NCBI RefSeq assembly: GCF_014191495.1
Contig: NZ_JACHWR010000007.1
Coordinates: forward strand, 1-44,696
Origin: Nocardioides soli
Lineage (GTDB): Bacteria; Actinomycetota; Actinomycetes; Propionibacteriales; Nocardioidaceae
Direction of reading: 5' to 3'
Length of the DNA: 44,696 nucleotides
This document shows positions 23,836-32,365 of the stretch, piece after piece; position 1 is the first letter of the stretch; every line of letters starts with the position of its first letter. The translations under genes and the position numbers were made by a program. Below the pieces are notes generated by a model, which had not been told where the DNA came from, searched no databases, and saw nothing but the letters and a program-made list of their open reading frames with translations.

Positions 23836-23965
23836 GACTGCTTCGCTCTCTGGTCAGACGACGTCGGCATGACGAAGGGGCCATCCGCGTGGGTGCGGTG
23901 GCCCTTCCACGGTGGTGTCCCGACGGCCCGGATGAGCAGGTGTGTCGGTCCCGAATGTCCGGCGG
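23836..23965 (-). promoter_or_regulatory. candidate structured mRNA leader of Ig gene 2
   Basis: It carries the same 65-nt block (23901-23965) as the leader of Ig gene 1. The downstream hairpin (23874-23907) differs in sequence but still pairs: CCGCCGCAC/GTGCGGCGG in gene 1 is CCACCGC/GCGGATGG in gene 2, keeping the flanking GAAGGG/CCCTTC. That is compensatory change. The response-regulator stop lies 45 bp upstream. Function unknown. Confidence 0.45.
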
Positions 23966-24010
23966 CCGGGCCCGGGCGGGCCCCGGGAGCCGCGGGTCGC
24001 GCCCTGCCGC

Positions 24011-24709
24011 CTACGGCCGCGGGCCGCGCTCCTCGGGGCGGCGTACGCCGACGCCCTCGTCGAGAGCCAGGGCGACCAGCCCGCCGCGGTCGACGACGCC
24101 GACCTTCGCGAAGATCGAGTAGAGGTAGTTGCGCACGGTCTTGCTGCTGAGTGCCAGGACCCGCGCGATCGTGGGGTTGTCGTAGCCGCGCGAGACCAGC
24201 TCGAGGACGTCGCGCTCGCGCTCGGTGAGCTCGGCGAAGGAGCCGCCGCGGGCGTTGCGGGCGGTGACCAGGTGGTCCATGGCGCGTGCGGCGACCTCGG
24301 GCCCGAGCACCAGCGTCCCGGCGGCGACGGAGCGGATCGCCCGCTCGACCTCGTCGGGGTCGGCGCCCTTCACGAGGTAGCCGCGGGCGCCGGCGCGGAT
24401 CGCGGCGAAGAGCGACTCGTCGTCCGCGGACCCGGTGACCACCAGCACCGCGGTGTCGGGCCGATGGCCGAGGATCTCGCGGGTGGCCGCGGCGCCGCTG
24501 TCTCCGTCGAGGTCGAGGTCCATGACGACCACGTCGGGGGACCGCGCGACCACCAGCTCGACGGCCGCTCGGTGGCTGTCGGCCTCGCCGACGACCTCCA
24601 CGCCGGGCAGCTCCTCCAGGAGGGCGGTCATCCCGATCCGGAAGACGGGGTGGTCGTCGACGACCGCCACCCGGGTCGGGGCGCCGGCGTGGGGTGGGCC
24701 GGCGCTCAC
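24011..24709 (-). CDS. LuxR/NarL-type response regulator
   Basis: The protein is 232 aa. The receiver domain (about 12-130) has the acidic pair VVDDHP, the phospho-acceptor Asp 64 in VVMDLDLDG, and a Lys in GYLVKGADPDE. The C-terminal LuxR helix-turn-helix (about 160-217) reads LTERERDVLELVSRGYDN, then ALSSKTVRNYLYSIF. The GTG start overlaps the kinase stop (GTGA), so kinase and regulator are coupled. The Ig protein genes follow on the same strand and are plausible targets, but no binding site can be named from sequence alone. Confidence 0.92.
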   Translation of the reverse strand: MSAGPPHAGAPTRVAVVDDHPVFRIGMTALLEELPGVEVVGEADSHRAAVELVVARSPDVVVMDLDLDGDSGAAATREILGHRPDTAVLVVTGSADDESLFAAIRAGARGYLVKGADPDEVERAIRSVAAGTLVLGPEVAARAMDHLVTARNARGGSFAELTERERDVLELVSRGYDNPTIARVLALSSKTVRNYLYSIFAKVGVVDRGGLVALALDEGVGVRRPEERGPRP

Positions 24710-26718
24710 GGGAGCTCCAAGCCGATGCGCGTGCCGCTACCCTCGCCACCGGGCCCGATCTCGAGCCGGCCGCCCAGCTCCTCGGCGCGCTCGCGCATCG
24801 AGGTCAGGCCGATGCCGCGGCCGCGGTCGGAGGCGATGCCGCCGCCGTCGTCGACCACCTCGAGCAGGGTGGCGCCGCCGGCGGTGGTGGACACGCTCAC
24901 GTCCACCGACGACGCGTTCGCGTGCCGGTGTGCGTTGAGGAGCGCCTCGGCCGCCACGTGGTAGCAGGCGACGAGGCGCGGCGCGTCGAGGTCGCCGAGG
25001 CCGCTGGTGTCCACCCGCACCCGGAGGCCGTCCCCGGAGAACCTGGCGGCGAGCACGCTCAGGGCACCCCGCAGGTCGCCGTCCTCGAGCTCGGCGGGCA
25101 GCAGCGAGTGGGCGAGCCGGCGGACGCCGTCCGATCGGCGGGTGATCTCGGTGCGCAGGTCGTCGATGAGCCGGCCCGCGGCCTCCGGGTCGTGCTGCAG
25201 GCGCCGCTGGGCGGCGGCGAGTCCGAGCCCTACGCCGGCGAGCATCGGCCCCATGCCGTCGTGCAGCTCGCGGCGGATCCGTCGTTGCGCCTCGGTGTGC
25301 ACCTGGCCCAGGCGCTCCGAGGCGACCCGCAGCCGGAGCTCCGCCTGGGCCAGGTCGAGGGTCATCGCCACCAGGTCGGTGAGCCGGTACGCCGTTCGCC
25401 GGGCCCGGAGCGTGATCGGGCCGCCGGCCGGACCCTGCAGGACCAGCTCGCCGACCCGGCGTCCGCGCACCACGAGGTCGTAGGTGATCGTCGGATCGTC
25501 CGGACGGAGCCCGCCCGCGGCCACCTCGACCTCGGGGTCGCCGTTCGCCCGGATCACCGTCGCCCCGAGGCGTAGGGCGTGCCTCAGCTCGTGCGCCACC
25601 CGTTCGAGCGCGTCGGTGGCGCTCTCGGTGTGCAGGTCGGCCGCCAGTGCGGTCCGGAGCGCTTCGGGGTCGGCCGCCGCGCCGTGCACCAGCAGGTCGA
25701 CCCGGTGCTGCAGCCAGCGCCGCAACGGGTCGACGAGGAGGGCGAGCACCGCGACGGCGGCGGCGCCGATCACGCGGTCGTCGATCGGCAGCGCCTGGCT
25801 CACCAGCCCCACCACGCCGACGTAGGCCGCGACCACGATGGCGGAGAGCAGTCCTCGGACGGCCACGCGCGGCACGACCGGGCCGACCGGCTGGTCCCAG
25901 GTCCGCAGCGTGAGCACGACGACGCTGAGGACCAGCACCATCTGGGCGGCCGCCAGCACCGCCAGCGCGACCGCGTCGACCAGGTCGTGGAGCTGCAGGT
26001 TGAGCACGCCCACGGACACGAACAGGACCGGGACGGCGACCGTCAGCAGCCGCACGGCCCGGACGCCGGCGGTCACCTCGTGGCGGCTGCGACGGAGCAG
26101 CTCGAGCAGCGCGAGGAGGCCGACCACGGCGCACACGACGGCCGCGGGAAGGCCGACGACGGCGAGGGCGCGTCCGAGGCGACTGTCGACGGCGAGCGGG
26201 TTCGCGGGGGCTCCGGGCTGCTGGACGATGACGCCGCTCAGCACGATCACGACGGTGGCGACCATCCCGGTGACCGCCAGCGATCGATCGCGCGGCGGGA
26301 GCGGACCGTTGCGCAGGAACCACGGCAGGACGGCGATCGCGAGGAAGCCGCCGGGTGCGGCGAGCCAGGTCGAGGCGTGCGCCGCCAGCCCGACGCCCGG
26401 CCAGCCGTGTCCGGCGGCGAGGAAGCTCCATCCGAGGGCGGCGACCGCCCCGGCGAGGAGGAGCGCGATCAGCCCGAGGATCGGGCCGACCGGATGACTG
26501 CTGCGGGCGATGACGAGCGCCCCGCCGGCGCCGGTCGTCACCGCCGCGAAGACGTAGCAGGCGAAGAAGTGGACGTCGTGGTACCACCCGGCGGAGGCGT
26601 CGAACGCGCGTGGCGCCAGCGCGACCATGGTCAGCGCGGCGGTGGCCAGGACGCCGGTGACCCCTCCGACCGCGGCGCCGGCGAAGCGGCGCACCGTGGT
26701 CTGCTCGCTGGGCGTCAT
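24706..26718 (-). CDS. membrane sensor histidine kinase (NarL-partner type)
   Basis: The protein is 670 aa. About ten hydrophobic segments fill residues 10-340, with few loops large enough to be a sensor domain, so it may sense the membrane itself or a partner protein. A GAF-like region follows, then HisKA_3 with RRELHDGMGPMLAGVGLGLA (His about 486) and an HATPase_c domain with HANASSV, VVDDGGGIASDRGRGIGL and MRERAEELGG. The H-D-G-M box fits the DesK/NarX class. ATG 26718 is chosen because GGATCTCC lies upstream. The lipoprotein gene 71 bp upstream on the same strand could be its extracytoplasmic partner (inference). Confidence 0.9.
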   Translation of the reverse strand: MTPSEQTTVRRFAGAAVGGVTGVLATAALTMVALAPRAFDASAGWYHDVHFFACYVFAAVTTGAGGALVIARSSHPVGPILGLIALLLAGAVAALGWSFLAAGHGWPGVGLAAHASTWLAAPGGFLAIAVLPWFLRNGPLPPRDRSLAVTGMVATVVIVLSGVIVQQPGAPANPLAVDSRLGRALAVVGLPAAVVCAVVGLLALLELLRRSRHEVTAGVRAVRLLTVAVPVLFVSVGVLNLQLHDLVDAVALAVLAAAQMVLVLSVVVLTLRTWDQPVGPVVPRVAVRGLLSAIVVAAYVGVVGLVSQALPIDDRVIGAAAVAVLALLVDPLRRWLQHRVDLLVHGAAADPEALRTALAADLHTESATDALERVAHELRHALRLGATVIRANGDPEVEVAAGGLRPDDPTITYDLVVRGRRVGELVLQGPAGGPITLRARRTAYRLTDLVAMTLDLAQAELRLRVASERLGQVHTEAQRRIRRELHDGMGPMLAGVGLGLAAAQRRLQHDPEAAGRLIDDLRTEITRRSDGVRRLAHSLLPAELEDGDLRGALSVLAARFSGDGLRVRVDTSGLGDLDAPRLVACYHVAAEALLNAHRHANASSVDVSVSTTAGGATLLEVVDDGGGIASDRGRGIGLTSMRERAEELGGRLEIGPGGEGSGTRIGLELP

Positions 26719-26732
26719 GCTGGAGATCCGGG

Positions 26733-26772
26733 GTCCCGCGCGGCAGGGACCGCGATCCGCGTCGCGCGGGAC
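26733..26772. repeat. 10-bp inverted repeat between lipoprotein and kinase genes
   Basis: GTCCCGCGCG (26733-26742) and its inverse (26763-26772) flank a 20-nt spacer in the 71-bp gap. It has no T-tract and could be a weak attenuator that lowers kinase expression relative to the lipoprotein. Confidence 0.4.
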
Positions 26773-26789
26773 ATGGAGGCGGGTCGGAG

Positions 26790-27302
26790 CTACTCGCTCG
26801 CGAACGTGACCGTGAAGCCGCCGTCCTTGGCGTCGACCTGGAAGTAGACGTCGCTGGAGGAGCCGGTGAGCATGTCGCGACCGAGTCCAGAGGGGTCCTC
26901 GCGGCTGGTCTCGTAGCCGGCGTCGCCCAGGGCGCCCTCGTACGCGTCGAGGATCTCGGACGGCGCGGCCGAGGACACGTAGTTGGCGTTCTGCTCGGTG
27001 TTCGTCGACGAGGTGCCGCAGAGGACGGCGTCGTCGATCGGCTCGGGCCAGTCGGCGGGCATCTTGTCGACGCTGTCGATGTCCGGCTCGCCGAAGGTGC
27101 CGATGTGCACGGTGAAGCACTCCTCGGGGATCCCGAACTCCTCGGCCGCGTCGCCGAGGTCGGTCGTGTCGCCCCCGCCCGCGTCCTGGCTGGAGTCGGG
27201 AGTGCTGCCCGGCTGGTCGTCGTCGCCCCCGCAGCCGCTCAGGGTCATCAGCGCGATGACCGCTGCAGCGGCGAGAGCGGTCGTGCGGGAGGTCGTGCGC
27301 AT
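26790..27302 (-). CDS. putative lipoprotein, 170 aa
   Basis: The signal sequence ends in the lipobox LSGC (Cys 24), followed by an acidic, Gly/Ser-rich linker (GGDDDQPGSTPDSSQDAGGG). The folded part, about 55-170, has two further Cys (EECFTV, DDAVLCGTSS) and ends in DAGYETSREDPSGLG and a beta-rich tail. AGGAGACC upstream of the ATG is a good ribosome site. I do not recognise the family; similar short lipoproteins often sit beside two-component systems. It may act as sensor partner or target of the adjacent kinase. Confidence 0.75.
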   Translation of the reverse strand: MRTTSRTTALAAAAVIALMTLSGCGGDDDQPGSTPDSSQDAGGGDTTDLGDAAEEFGIPEECFTVHIGTFGEPDIDSVDKMPADWPEPIDDAVLCGTSSTNTEQNANYVSSAAPSEILDAYEGALGDAGYETSREDPSGLGRDMLTGSSSDVYFQVDAKDGGFTVTFASE

Positions 27303-27588
27303 GGTCGTGGGTCTCCTCTCCCCGGGGTGTCGGGGATCGATGTCGGTCGGTACGACGCCACGGTGCCGCGCCCGGCGACCCCACCGGCAGTGACCGGAGT
27401 CCCGGTTGGCCGGGCGATTGGGGTCCAGCCCGTGTTGATCGACTCCGCGCCTGCTACGCGATGCGCTGGACGCACGCTGACGGCGTTGCCGTCGCTCGGA
27501 GTACGAACGGGTATGCCGGTCGCTCCGGCGCCTTGCGATGCACGCACCCGAGCACGGGCCACCCCCGAGGAACTTCCAGCGACGACCA
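27303..27588. other. intergenic region with hairpin-rich segment
   Basis: This 286-bp gap lies upstream of the lipoprotein and beside the IS. No convincing ORF was found. The part 27450-27545 is rich in nested inverted repeats: GACGGC-GTT-GCCGTC (27479-27493) and CGGAG...CTCCG (27497-27527). It looks like a structured or repeated element rather than random spacer. The lipoprotein promoter must also lie here but was not identified. Confidence 0.4.
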
Positions 27589-27592
27589 CTAG

Positions 27593-29204
27593 CCTCGATC
27601 TTTCACGTAGTCGTGACTGAGTACGGCGTGTAACGCACGGAAGTGCCTGTCCTGCGAGGGATTCTTGGGCTTGTCGAAGGTCCAAGGAAGCCAAGCGGAA
27701 AGGCACTCCGTAGGTGAAGGTTATCCCGGCTGGTTCTGGTCTTCGTGTCGAGTGCGGGGGCGAGTCGCTGATCTCGTCGGCGGGCGCGGCGATTTTGTTG
27801 TCGACGGCCCGTGTGAGCGGGCTGGCAACGGCATTGGCGGATGGGTTGGCGCCGTGGCGCTCGAGCAGGTCGACGCACGACCCGGGCAAGACGGTGCTGG
27901 ATCTGGCGGTTGCGATCGCGTTGGGTGGCGACTGCCTGGCCGACATCGGCGTGGTCCGGGCCCAGCCGGAGCTGTTCGGGTCGGTGGCCTCCGACCCGAC
28001 GGTCAGCCGCCTCATCGAGGCCTTGGCTGAGCGACCTGAGGAAGCGATCGCGGCGATCCGGGCCGCTCGTGCGGTTGCTCGCGATCGAGTGTGGGCGCAG
28101 CGCACGCCCTTCGCCGATGAGGAGCAGGTGGTGGTCGATCTTGATGCCACCCTGATCGGGGCGCACTCGGAAAAGGAGGGTGCGACGCCGAACTTCAAGC
28201 GCGGGTTCGGGTTCCACCCGATGCTCGCCTTCGTCGACCACGGTCAGGGTGGCTCCGGTGAGCCGTTGGCGGCGATGCTGCGGCCGGGGAAGGCGGCCGC
28301 CAACGACGCCGCTGACCAGATCAGGGTCCTCGATGAGGCCCTCGCCCAACTCCCCGAGCACCTGCGGTCGCGGGTGCTGGTGCGTGGTGACACCGGCTCG
28401 GGGGTCCACGCGTTCGTGTGGCACGTCCACAACTTGGGTCTGGAGTACTCGGTGGGCGTCTACGGTCGTCAGCCCGTTCTCGACGCCCTCGCGGTGCTGC
28501 CGAAGCAGGCGTGGCGCAGGGCACTCGATGCCGACGGACGGCCGCGTGAGGGCGCTCAGGTCGCCGAGCTGACTCGGTGGCTGCCGACCACGTTCACGGG
28601 CTGGCCGCCCGGGATGCGGGTGATCGCCCGCCGCGAGCGGCCCCACCCAGGAGCCCAGTTGCGGATCACCGATCACGAGGGCTGGCGGATCACGGTGTTC
28701 GCCACCAACACCAAGAGCGGCCGGCTGGCTGATCTCGAGGTCACCCACCGGCTCCGGGCCCGCGCCGAGGACCGCATCCGCGCCCTGAAGGACACCGGGG
28801 CGACCAACCTCCCGCTGCAGGGGTTCGACAAGAACCAGCTCTGGCTCGAGCTGACCCAGCTCGCCGCCGAACTCATGACCTGGACCCAGGTCCTGGCCTG
28901 GCACGGACAACCAGCGCGGGTCTGGGAACCCAAACGGATCCGACTGCGACTCCTCGCGGTCGCCGGCCGGGTGATCACCACCGGCCGACGTCGGATCCTG
29001 CGCCTGTCGCGGCGATGGCCCTGGGCTGACCTCGTCCTCGGCGGACACCGCCGACTCGCCGCCCTCACCTGAACACCCGCCCAGCCCGAACGACCAGGAC
29101 CTCGGAGAACCGGCAAGAGGGCCGGCGATTCACCGCGCCAGCGGCCACCAAAGCCCATCAGCTCAGCACGACACCCGATCCACCGACGTCATGAAAGATC
29201 GAGG
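27593..29204 (+). mobile_element. IS1380-family insertion sequence, intact
   Basis: It is 1612 bp long. The ends are inverted repeats beginning CCTCGATCTTTCA(C/T)G at 27593 and, inverted, ending at 29204. They are flanked by a 4-bp direct repeat CTAG (27589-27592 and 29205-29208), the target duplication. Removing the IS and one CTAG restores a continuous intergenic sequence between the DUF1295 gene and the lipoprotein gene. The single transposase ORF is full length, so the element may still be active. Confidence 0.92.
27714..29072 (+). CDS. IS1380 family transposase
   Basis: The protein is 452 aa, the usual size. DDE catalytic residues can be placed in VVVDLDATLIGAHSEKEG (Asp about 143), VLVRGDTGSGVH (Asp about 225) and RLRARAEDRIRALKDTG (Glu about 352). 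KRGFGFHPMLAFVDH and LPLQGFDKNQLWLEL are also typical. The GTG start at 27714 is preceded by GCGGAAAGG. The frame is intact. The gene is transcribed against the neighbouring chromosomal genes. Confidence 0.95.
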   Translation: MKVIPAGSGLRVECGGESLISSAGAAILLSTARVSGLATALADGLAPWRSSRSTHDPGKTVLDLAVAIALGGDCLADIGVVRAQPELFGSVASDPTVSRLIEALAERPEEAIAAIRAARAVARDRVWAQRTPFADEEQVVVDLDATLIGAHSEKEGATPNFKRGFGFHPMLAFVDHGQGGSGEPLAAMLRPGKAAANDAADQIRVLDEALAQLPEHLRSRVLVRGDTGSGVHAFVWHVHNLGLEYSVGVYGRQPVLDALAVLPKQAWRRALDADGRPREGAQVAELTRWLPTTFTGWPPGMRVIARRERPHPGAQLRITDHEGWRITVFATNTKSGRLADLEVTHRLRARAEDRIRALKDTGATNLPLQGFDKNQLWLELTQLAAELMTWTQVLAWHGQPARVWEPKRIRLRLLAVAGRVITTGRRRILRLSRRWPWADLVLGGHRRLAALT

Positions 29205-29212
29205 CTAGTCAT

Positions 29213-29998
29213 CTAGCCCGAGCGTCGTGGCGGGAGGGGAACGAACATCGAGGTGCGGGCGGCGTACTCCGGATAGCCGGGCCGCTTCATCATGGTCTTC
29301 TCGAGCAGGCGGGCGCCGGTGATCCAGACCAGCCAGACCGTCATGGCGATGGGCGAGAGCGCGCTGACGAGGCCGGGTAGCCAGCCGGAGGCGAGGCCGC
29401 CGGCGAGCCAGATGCCCCACCAGACGCAGGCGTCGCCGAAGTAGTTCGGGTGCCGGGTCCACGCCCAGAGGCCGCGATCCATCACGGGTCGACGGTCGGG
29501 GTCGGCGCGGTACGCCGTGAGCTGGGCGTCGCCGATGCTCTCGAAGAGCACGCCGACGACCCAGACGGCGACGCCGATCCAGACCGTCCAGGCCCGATCG
29601 AGGCCGGCGACCGCCGCTGCCTGGAGCGGCAGCGAGACCAGCCAGACCGCGGCGCCCTGCACCAGGAAGACCTTGCGCACGGCGACCCCGATGCCGACCT
29701 CGTCGAGCGTGCCGCCGAGCAGCTCGCGGTAGCGCGGGTCCTCGCCGCGGCCGCGGGACCGCATGAAGATGTGCGACGACAGCCGCCCGGCCCACACGCC
29801 GACGAGCAGCACGAGCAGCCACGACTGCCAGGAGCCGGACACGGCGGCGCACCCGACCGCGGTCCCGAGCAGGGCGATGCCCCAGGCGGTGTCGACCACC
29901 GAGACCCGGCCGGCCCGGGTGGCGGCGTACGCCGCCGCGGTCATCACGATCGCCGCGGTGAGCAGGGACAGGCCGGCGACGAGGAGGAGGTCAGTCAC
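29213..29998 (-). CDS. DUF1295 family membrane protein (steroid 5-alpha-reductase/ICMT-like)
   Basis: The protein is 261 aa, with about six membrane helices and the conserved core WAWTRHPNYFGDACVWWGIW, followed by LLEKTMMKRPGYPEYAARTS. These are hallmarks of the DUF1295/ICMT-like fold, whose members are NADPH-dependent reductases or methyltransferases of lipids. The GTG start overlaps the preceding Cfa gene by 8 bp. It is the last gene of the SigK operon, and I recall Rv0446c in the same neighbourhood of M. tuberculosis. It probably modifies the fatty acid made by the upstream enzymes (inference). Confidence 0.87.
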   Translation of the reverse strand: MTDLLLVAGLSLLTAAIVMTAAAYAATRAGRVSVVDTAWGIALLGTAVGCAAVSGSWQSWLLVLLVGVWAGRLSSHIFMRSRGRGEDPRYRELLGGTLDEVGIGVAVRKVFLVQGAAVWLVSLPLQAAAVAGLDRAWTVWIGVAVWVVGVLFESIGDAQLTAYRADPDRRPVMDRGLWAWTRHPNYFGDACVWWGIWLAGGLASGWLPGLVSALSPIAMTVWLVWITGARLLEKTMMKRPGYPEYAARTSMFVPLPPRRSG

Positions 29999-31175
29999 GG
30001 GTGCGCTCCATCAGGATCTGGTCGACTCCCATCCTGCCGTCCCGGAAGGCCATCGAGCCGCCCACGAGGTAGAGCCGCCAGACCCGCACGACCTCCTCGC
30101 CGACGAGGTCGGTGAGCCGGTCGACGTTCGCCTCGAGACGGGCGAGCCAGTCGGCGACCGTGCGCACGTAGTGCTCACGCAGGGACTGGACCTGACGCAC
30201 CTCGAGTCCGCCGACCTCGAGGTGTGCCACCGTCTCGCCCAGGGGGCGCATGTGCATGTCGGGGGCGATGAACGACTCGATGAACGGGCCGCCTCCCGGA
30301 TGCCTGCCCCGCCTGGACATCTGCTGGACCAGCACCCGCCCGCCGGGCCGCACGGCCCGGTGCAGTGCGGCGGCGTACGCCGGGTAGCGGTGCTCGCCGA
30401 CGTGTTCGCCCATCTCGAGCGAGACCACGGCGTCGAAGCTCGTCTCGGGGACATCGCGGTAGTCCTGGAGGCGTACCTCGACCCGGTCGGCCAGGCCGCG
30501 CTCGGCGACGCGCTGCTCGACGAACGCGCGCTGCTCGCCCGCGATGGTGACGCCGACGACCGAGGCGCCGTAATGCTCCGCCGCGTGCAGCGAGACCGAC
30601 CCCCACCCGCACCCGACGTCGAGCACGCGCATCCCGGCCTCGAGGTCGAGCTTGGTGCAGACCAGGTCGAGCTTGGCCCGCTGCGCCTCCTCGAGCGTCT
30701 CGGACCCGGTCGCGAAGTAGGCGCAGGAGTAGGCCATCGACGGATCGAGGATCAGTTCGTAGAACTCGTTGGAGAGGTCGTAGTGGTCACGGGCAACCCG
30801 CACGCTCCGCTGCGAGCGAGGCGCCCGCGGGGGTACGCCGAGCGCGCCGACCGACAGGGCCGCGCGAAGCGCGCGCAGCAGGGCGCCGGGGGCCGGGCGA
30901 CGGGGCAGGCCGCGCTCGCGCGCGACCGCGAAGGCGTAGGTGAGCGCCTCGTCCAGGTCGCCGGGGACGTCGAGCTCACCGGTGACGTAGGCCTGGGCGG
31001 CGCCGAGCTCGCCCGGGTGACGGAGCAGCCGGCGTACGGCGTCCGGCGAGCGCAGCTCGAGCACCGGTGCGTCCACGGGGCCGGCGGTGGACCCGTCCCA
31101 CGCGATCAACCGGACCGGCAGCTCGCCGCCGACGAAGGGCTCGACCGCCTCGGCCAGTGTCGTCGCGACGGCCAT
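29991..31175 (-). CDS. cyclopropane-fatty-acyl-phospholipid synthase family methyltransferase (Cfa copy 2)
   Basis: The protein is 394 aa. SAM motif I is VLDVGCGWGSVSLHAAEHYG. Family motifs include VARDHYDLSNEFYELIL, DPSMAYSCAYF with the Cys seen in E. coli Cfa, and VSLEMGEHVGEHRYPAYAAA. The N-terminal about 110 residues are the usual lipid-presenting domain. The ATG overlaps the preceding stop by one base (TGATG), so the tandem copies are coupled. The reaction is SAM-dependent methylene or methyl transfer to an unsaturated acyl chain; the exact product cannot be told. Confidence 0.9.
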   Translation of the reverse strand: MAVATTLAEAVEPFVGGELPVRLIAWDGSTAGPVDAPVLELRSPDAVRRLLRHPGELGAAQAYVTGELDVPGDLDEALTYAFAVARERGLPRRPAPGALLRALRAALSVGALGVPPRAPRSQRSVRVARDHYDLSNEFYELILDPSMAYSCAYFATGSETLEEAQRAKLDLVCTKLDLEAGMRVLDVGCGWGSVSLHAAEHYGASVVGVTIAGEQRAFVEQRVAERGLADRVEVRLQDYRDVPETSFDAVVSLEMGEHVGEHRYPAYAAALHRAVRPGGRVLVQQMSRRGRHPGGGPFIESFIAPDMHMRPLGETVAHLEVGGLEVRQVQSLREHYVRTVADWLARLEANVDRLTDLVGEEVVRVWRLYLVGGSMAFRDGRMGVDQILMERTRD

Positions 31176-32365
31176 CAGGCCTCCCCGGTCAGCAGCAGCT
31201 GCTGCACGTCGAGGTAGCCGGAGGCGAAGCCGGCCCGTGAGTAGCAGAGGTAGAAGTGCCACATCCGCAGGAACGTCTCGTCGAAGCCCAACGCGCGCAC
31301 GTCGTCGGCGCGGGCCAGGAATGTCTCGTCCCATCGCCGCAGCGTCTCGGCGTAGTCGGGTCCGAAGGACAACCGGTCGGTCACCCGCAGCGACGTGTGC
31401 GTCGCGGTCAGCTCGTCGACGACCCGGGCCGACGGCAGGAAGCCGCCGGGGAAGATGTACTTGTTGATCCAGGTGTAGCCGCCCCGCGTGGCGAGCATCC
31501 GGTCGTGGGGCATCAGGATCGCCTGGAGGCCGACGCGGCCGCCGGGGGCGAGGAGCCGGTCGAGGGTGGTGAAGTAGGTCGGCCAGTACTCGTGCCCGAC
31601 GGCCTCGATCATCTCGACGGAGAGCACGACGTCGTGCTCGCCGGTCGCGTCCCGGTAATCGCAGAGGTCGACCTCGACGCGGTCGGCGTGGCCGGCCATC
31701 GCAATGCGCTTGCGCGCCAGGACCTGCTGCTCGCTCGAGAGCGTGATCGACCGGACGACGGCGCCGCGTGCCGCGGCTCGGATCGCCAGCTCGCCCCAGC
31801 CGGTGCCGATCTCGAGCACGCGGGTGCCCGGTCCCACGCCGGTCAGATCGAGGAGCCGGTCGATCTTGCGCCGCTGCGCCGTACCGAGCTCGGTCGAGGT
31901 GTCGAAGAGCGCCGACGAGTAGCTCATCGTCTCGTCGAGGAAGAGGCCGAAGAGGTTGTTGGACAGGTCGTAGTGGTGCGCGACCAGGTCGCGGGCATGG
32001 TCCCGGGAGGCCCGGTGCGCCGTCGGCGTCCGGTGCTGCGTCAGCCCGCGCAGCCGCTGGAGCGGGCGGGGCACGAGGTCGGCCACGTGGGACGCGAGGA
32101 CCGTGAGGAAGCCGGTCAGGTCGTCGGAGTCCCAGGCGCCGGTGAGGTACGCCTCTCCGAAGCCGATCAGCCCGTCCCGGCCGAGCCGGGCGAAGAGCTC
32201 GTCGGGCCGGTGCACCGTGATCGCGTCGTCGGACAACGGCAGCCGGGTCATGGCGGACCGGAAGAGCCGACGGGCGACGGCCGCCGAGACCGCCGTACGA
32301 GGTCCGCCCGGCACGGCTTCGAGGCCGGGCCAGGCGTGGGTGGGGCGGGTCGGTGCGAGGGTCAC
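31175..32365 (-). CDS. cyclopropane-fatty-acyl-phospholipid synthase family methyltransferase (UfaA1-like, Cfa copy 1)
   Basis: The protein is 396 aa. SAM motif I is VLEIGTGWGELAIRAAARGA; other motifs are VAHHYDLSNNLFGLFLDETM, VVLSVEMIEAVGHEYWPTYF and GYTWINKYIFPGGFLPS. In the segment where copy 2 has MAYSCAYF this copy has MSYSSALF, so the Cys is absent, as in the UfaA1 group. The two tandem copies are thus not simple duplicates and may do different steps. GTG 32365 overlaps the DUF1365 stop (GTGA). In M. tuberculosis ufaA1 (Rv0447c) follows a DUF1365 gene in the same way. Confidence 0.9.
   Translation of the reverse strand: MTLAPTRPTHAWPGLEAVPGGPRTAVSAAVARRLFRSAMTRLPLSDDAITVHRPDELFARLGRDGLIGFGEAYLTGAWDSDDLTGFLTVLASHVADLVPRPLQRLRGLTQHRTPTAHRASRDHARDLVAHHYDLSNNLFGLFLDETMSYSSALFDTSTELGTAQRRKIDRLLDLTGVGPGTRVLEIGTGWGELAIRAAARGAVVRSITLSSEQQVLARKRIAMAGHADRVEVDLCDYRDATGEHDVVLSVEMIEAVGHEYWPTYFTTLDRLLAPGGRVGLQAILMPHDRMLATRGGYTWINKYIFPGGFLPSARVVDELTATHTSLRVTDRLSFGPDYAETLRRWDETFLARADDVRALGFDETFLRMWHFYLCYSRAGFASGYLDVQQLLLTGEA

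Noticed and set aside
19648..24150. A 1500-codon open frame on the plus strand, Gly/Val/Arg-rich
   Set aside because: It is antisense to Ig gene 2, which has a signal peptide, regular domain repeats and family motifs. The plus-strand frame is open because of GC-rich codon bias and repeats.
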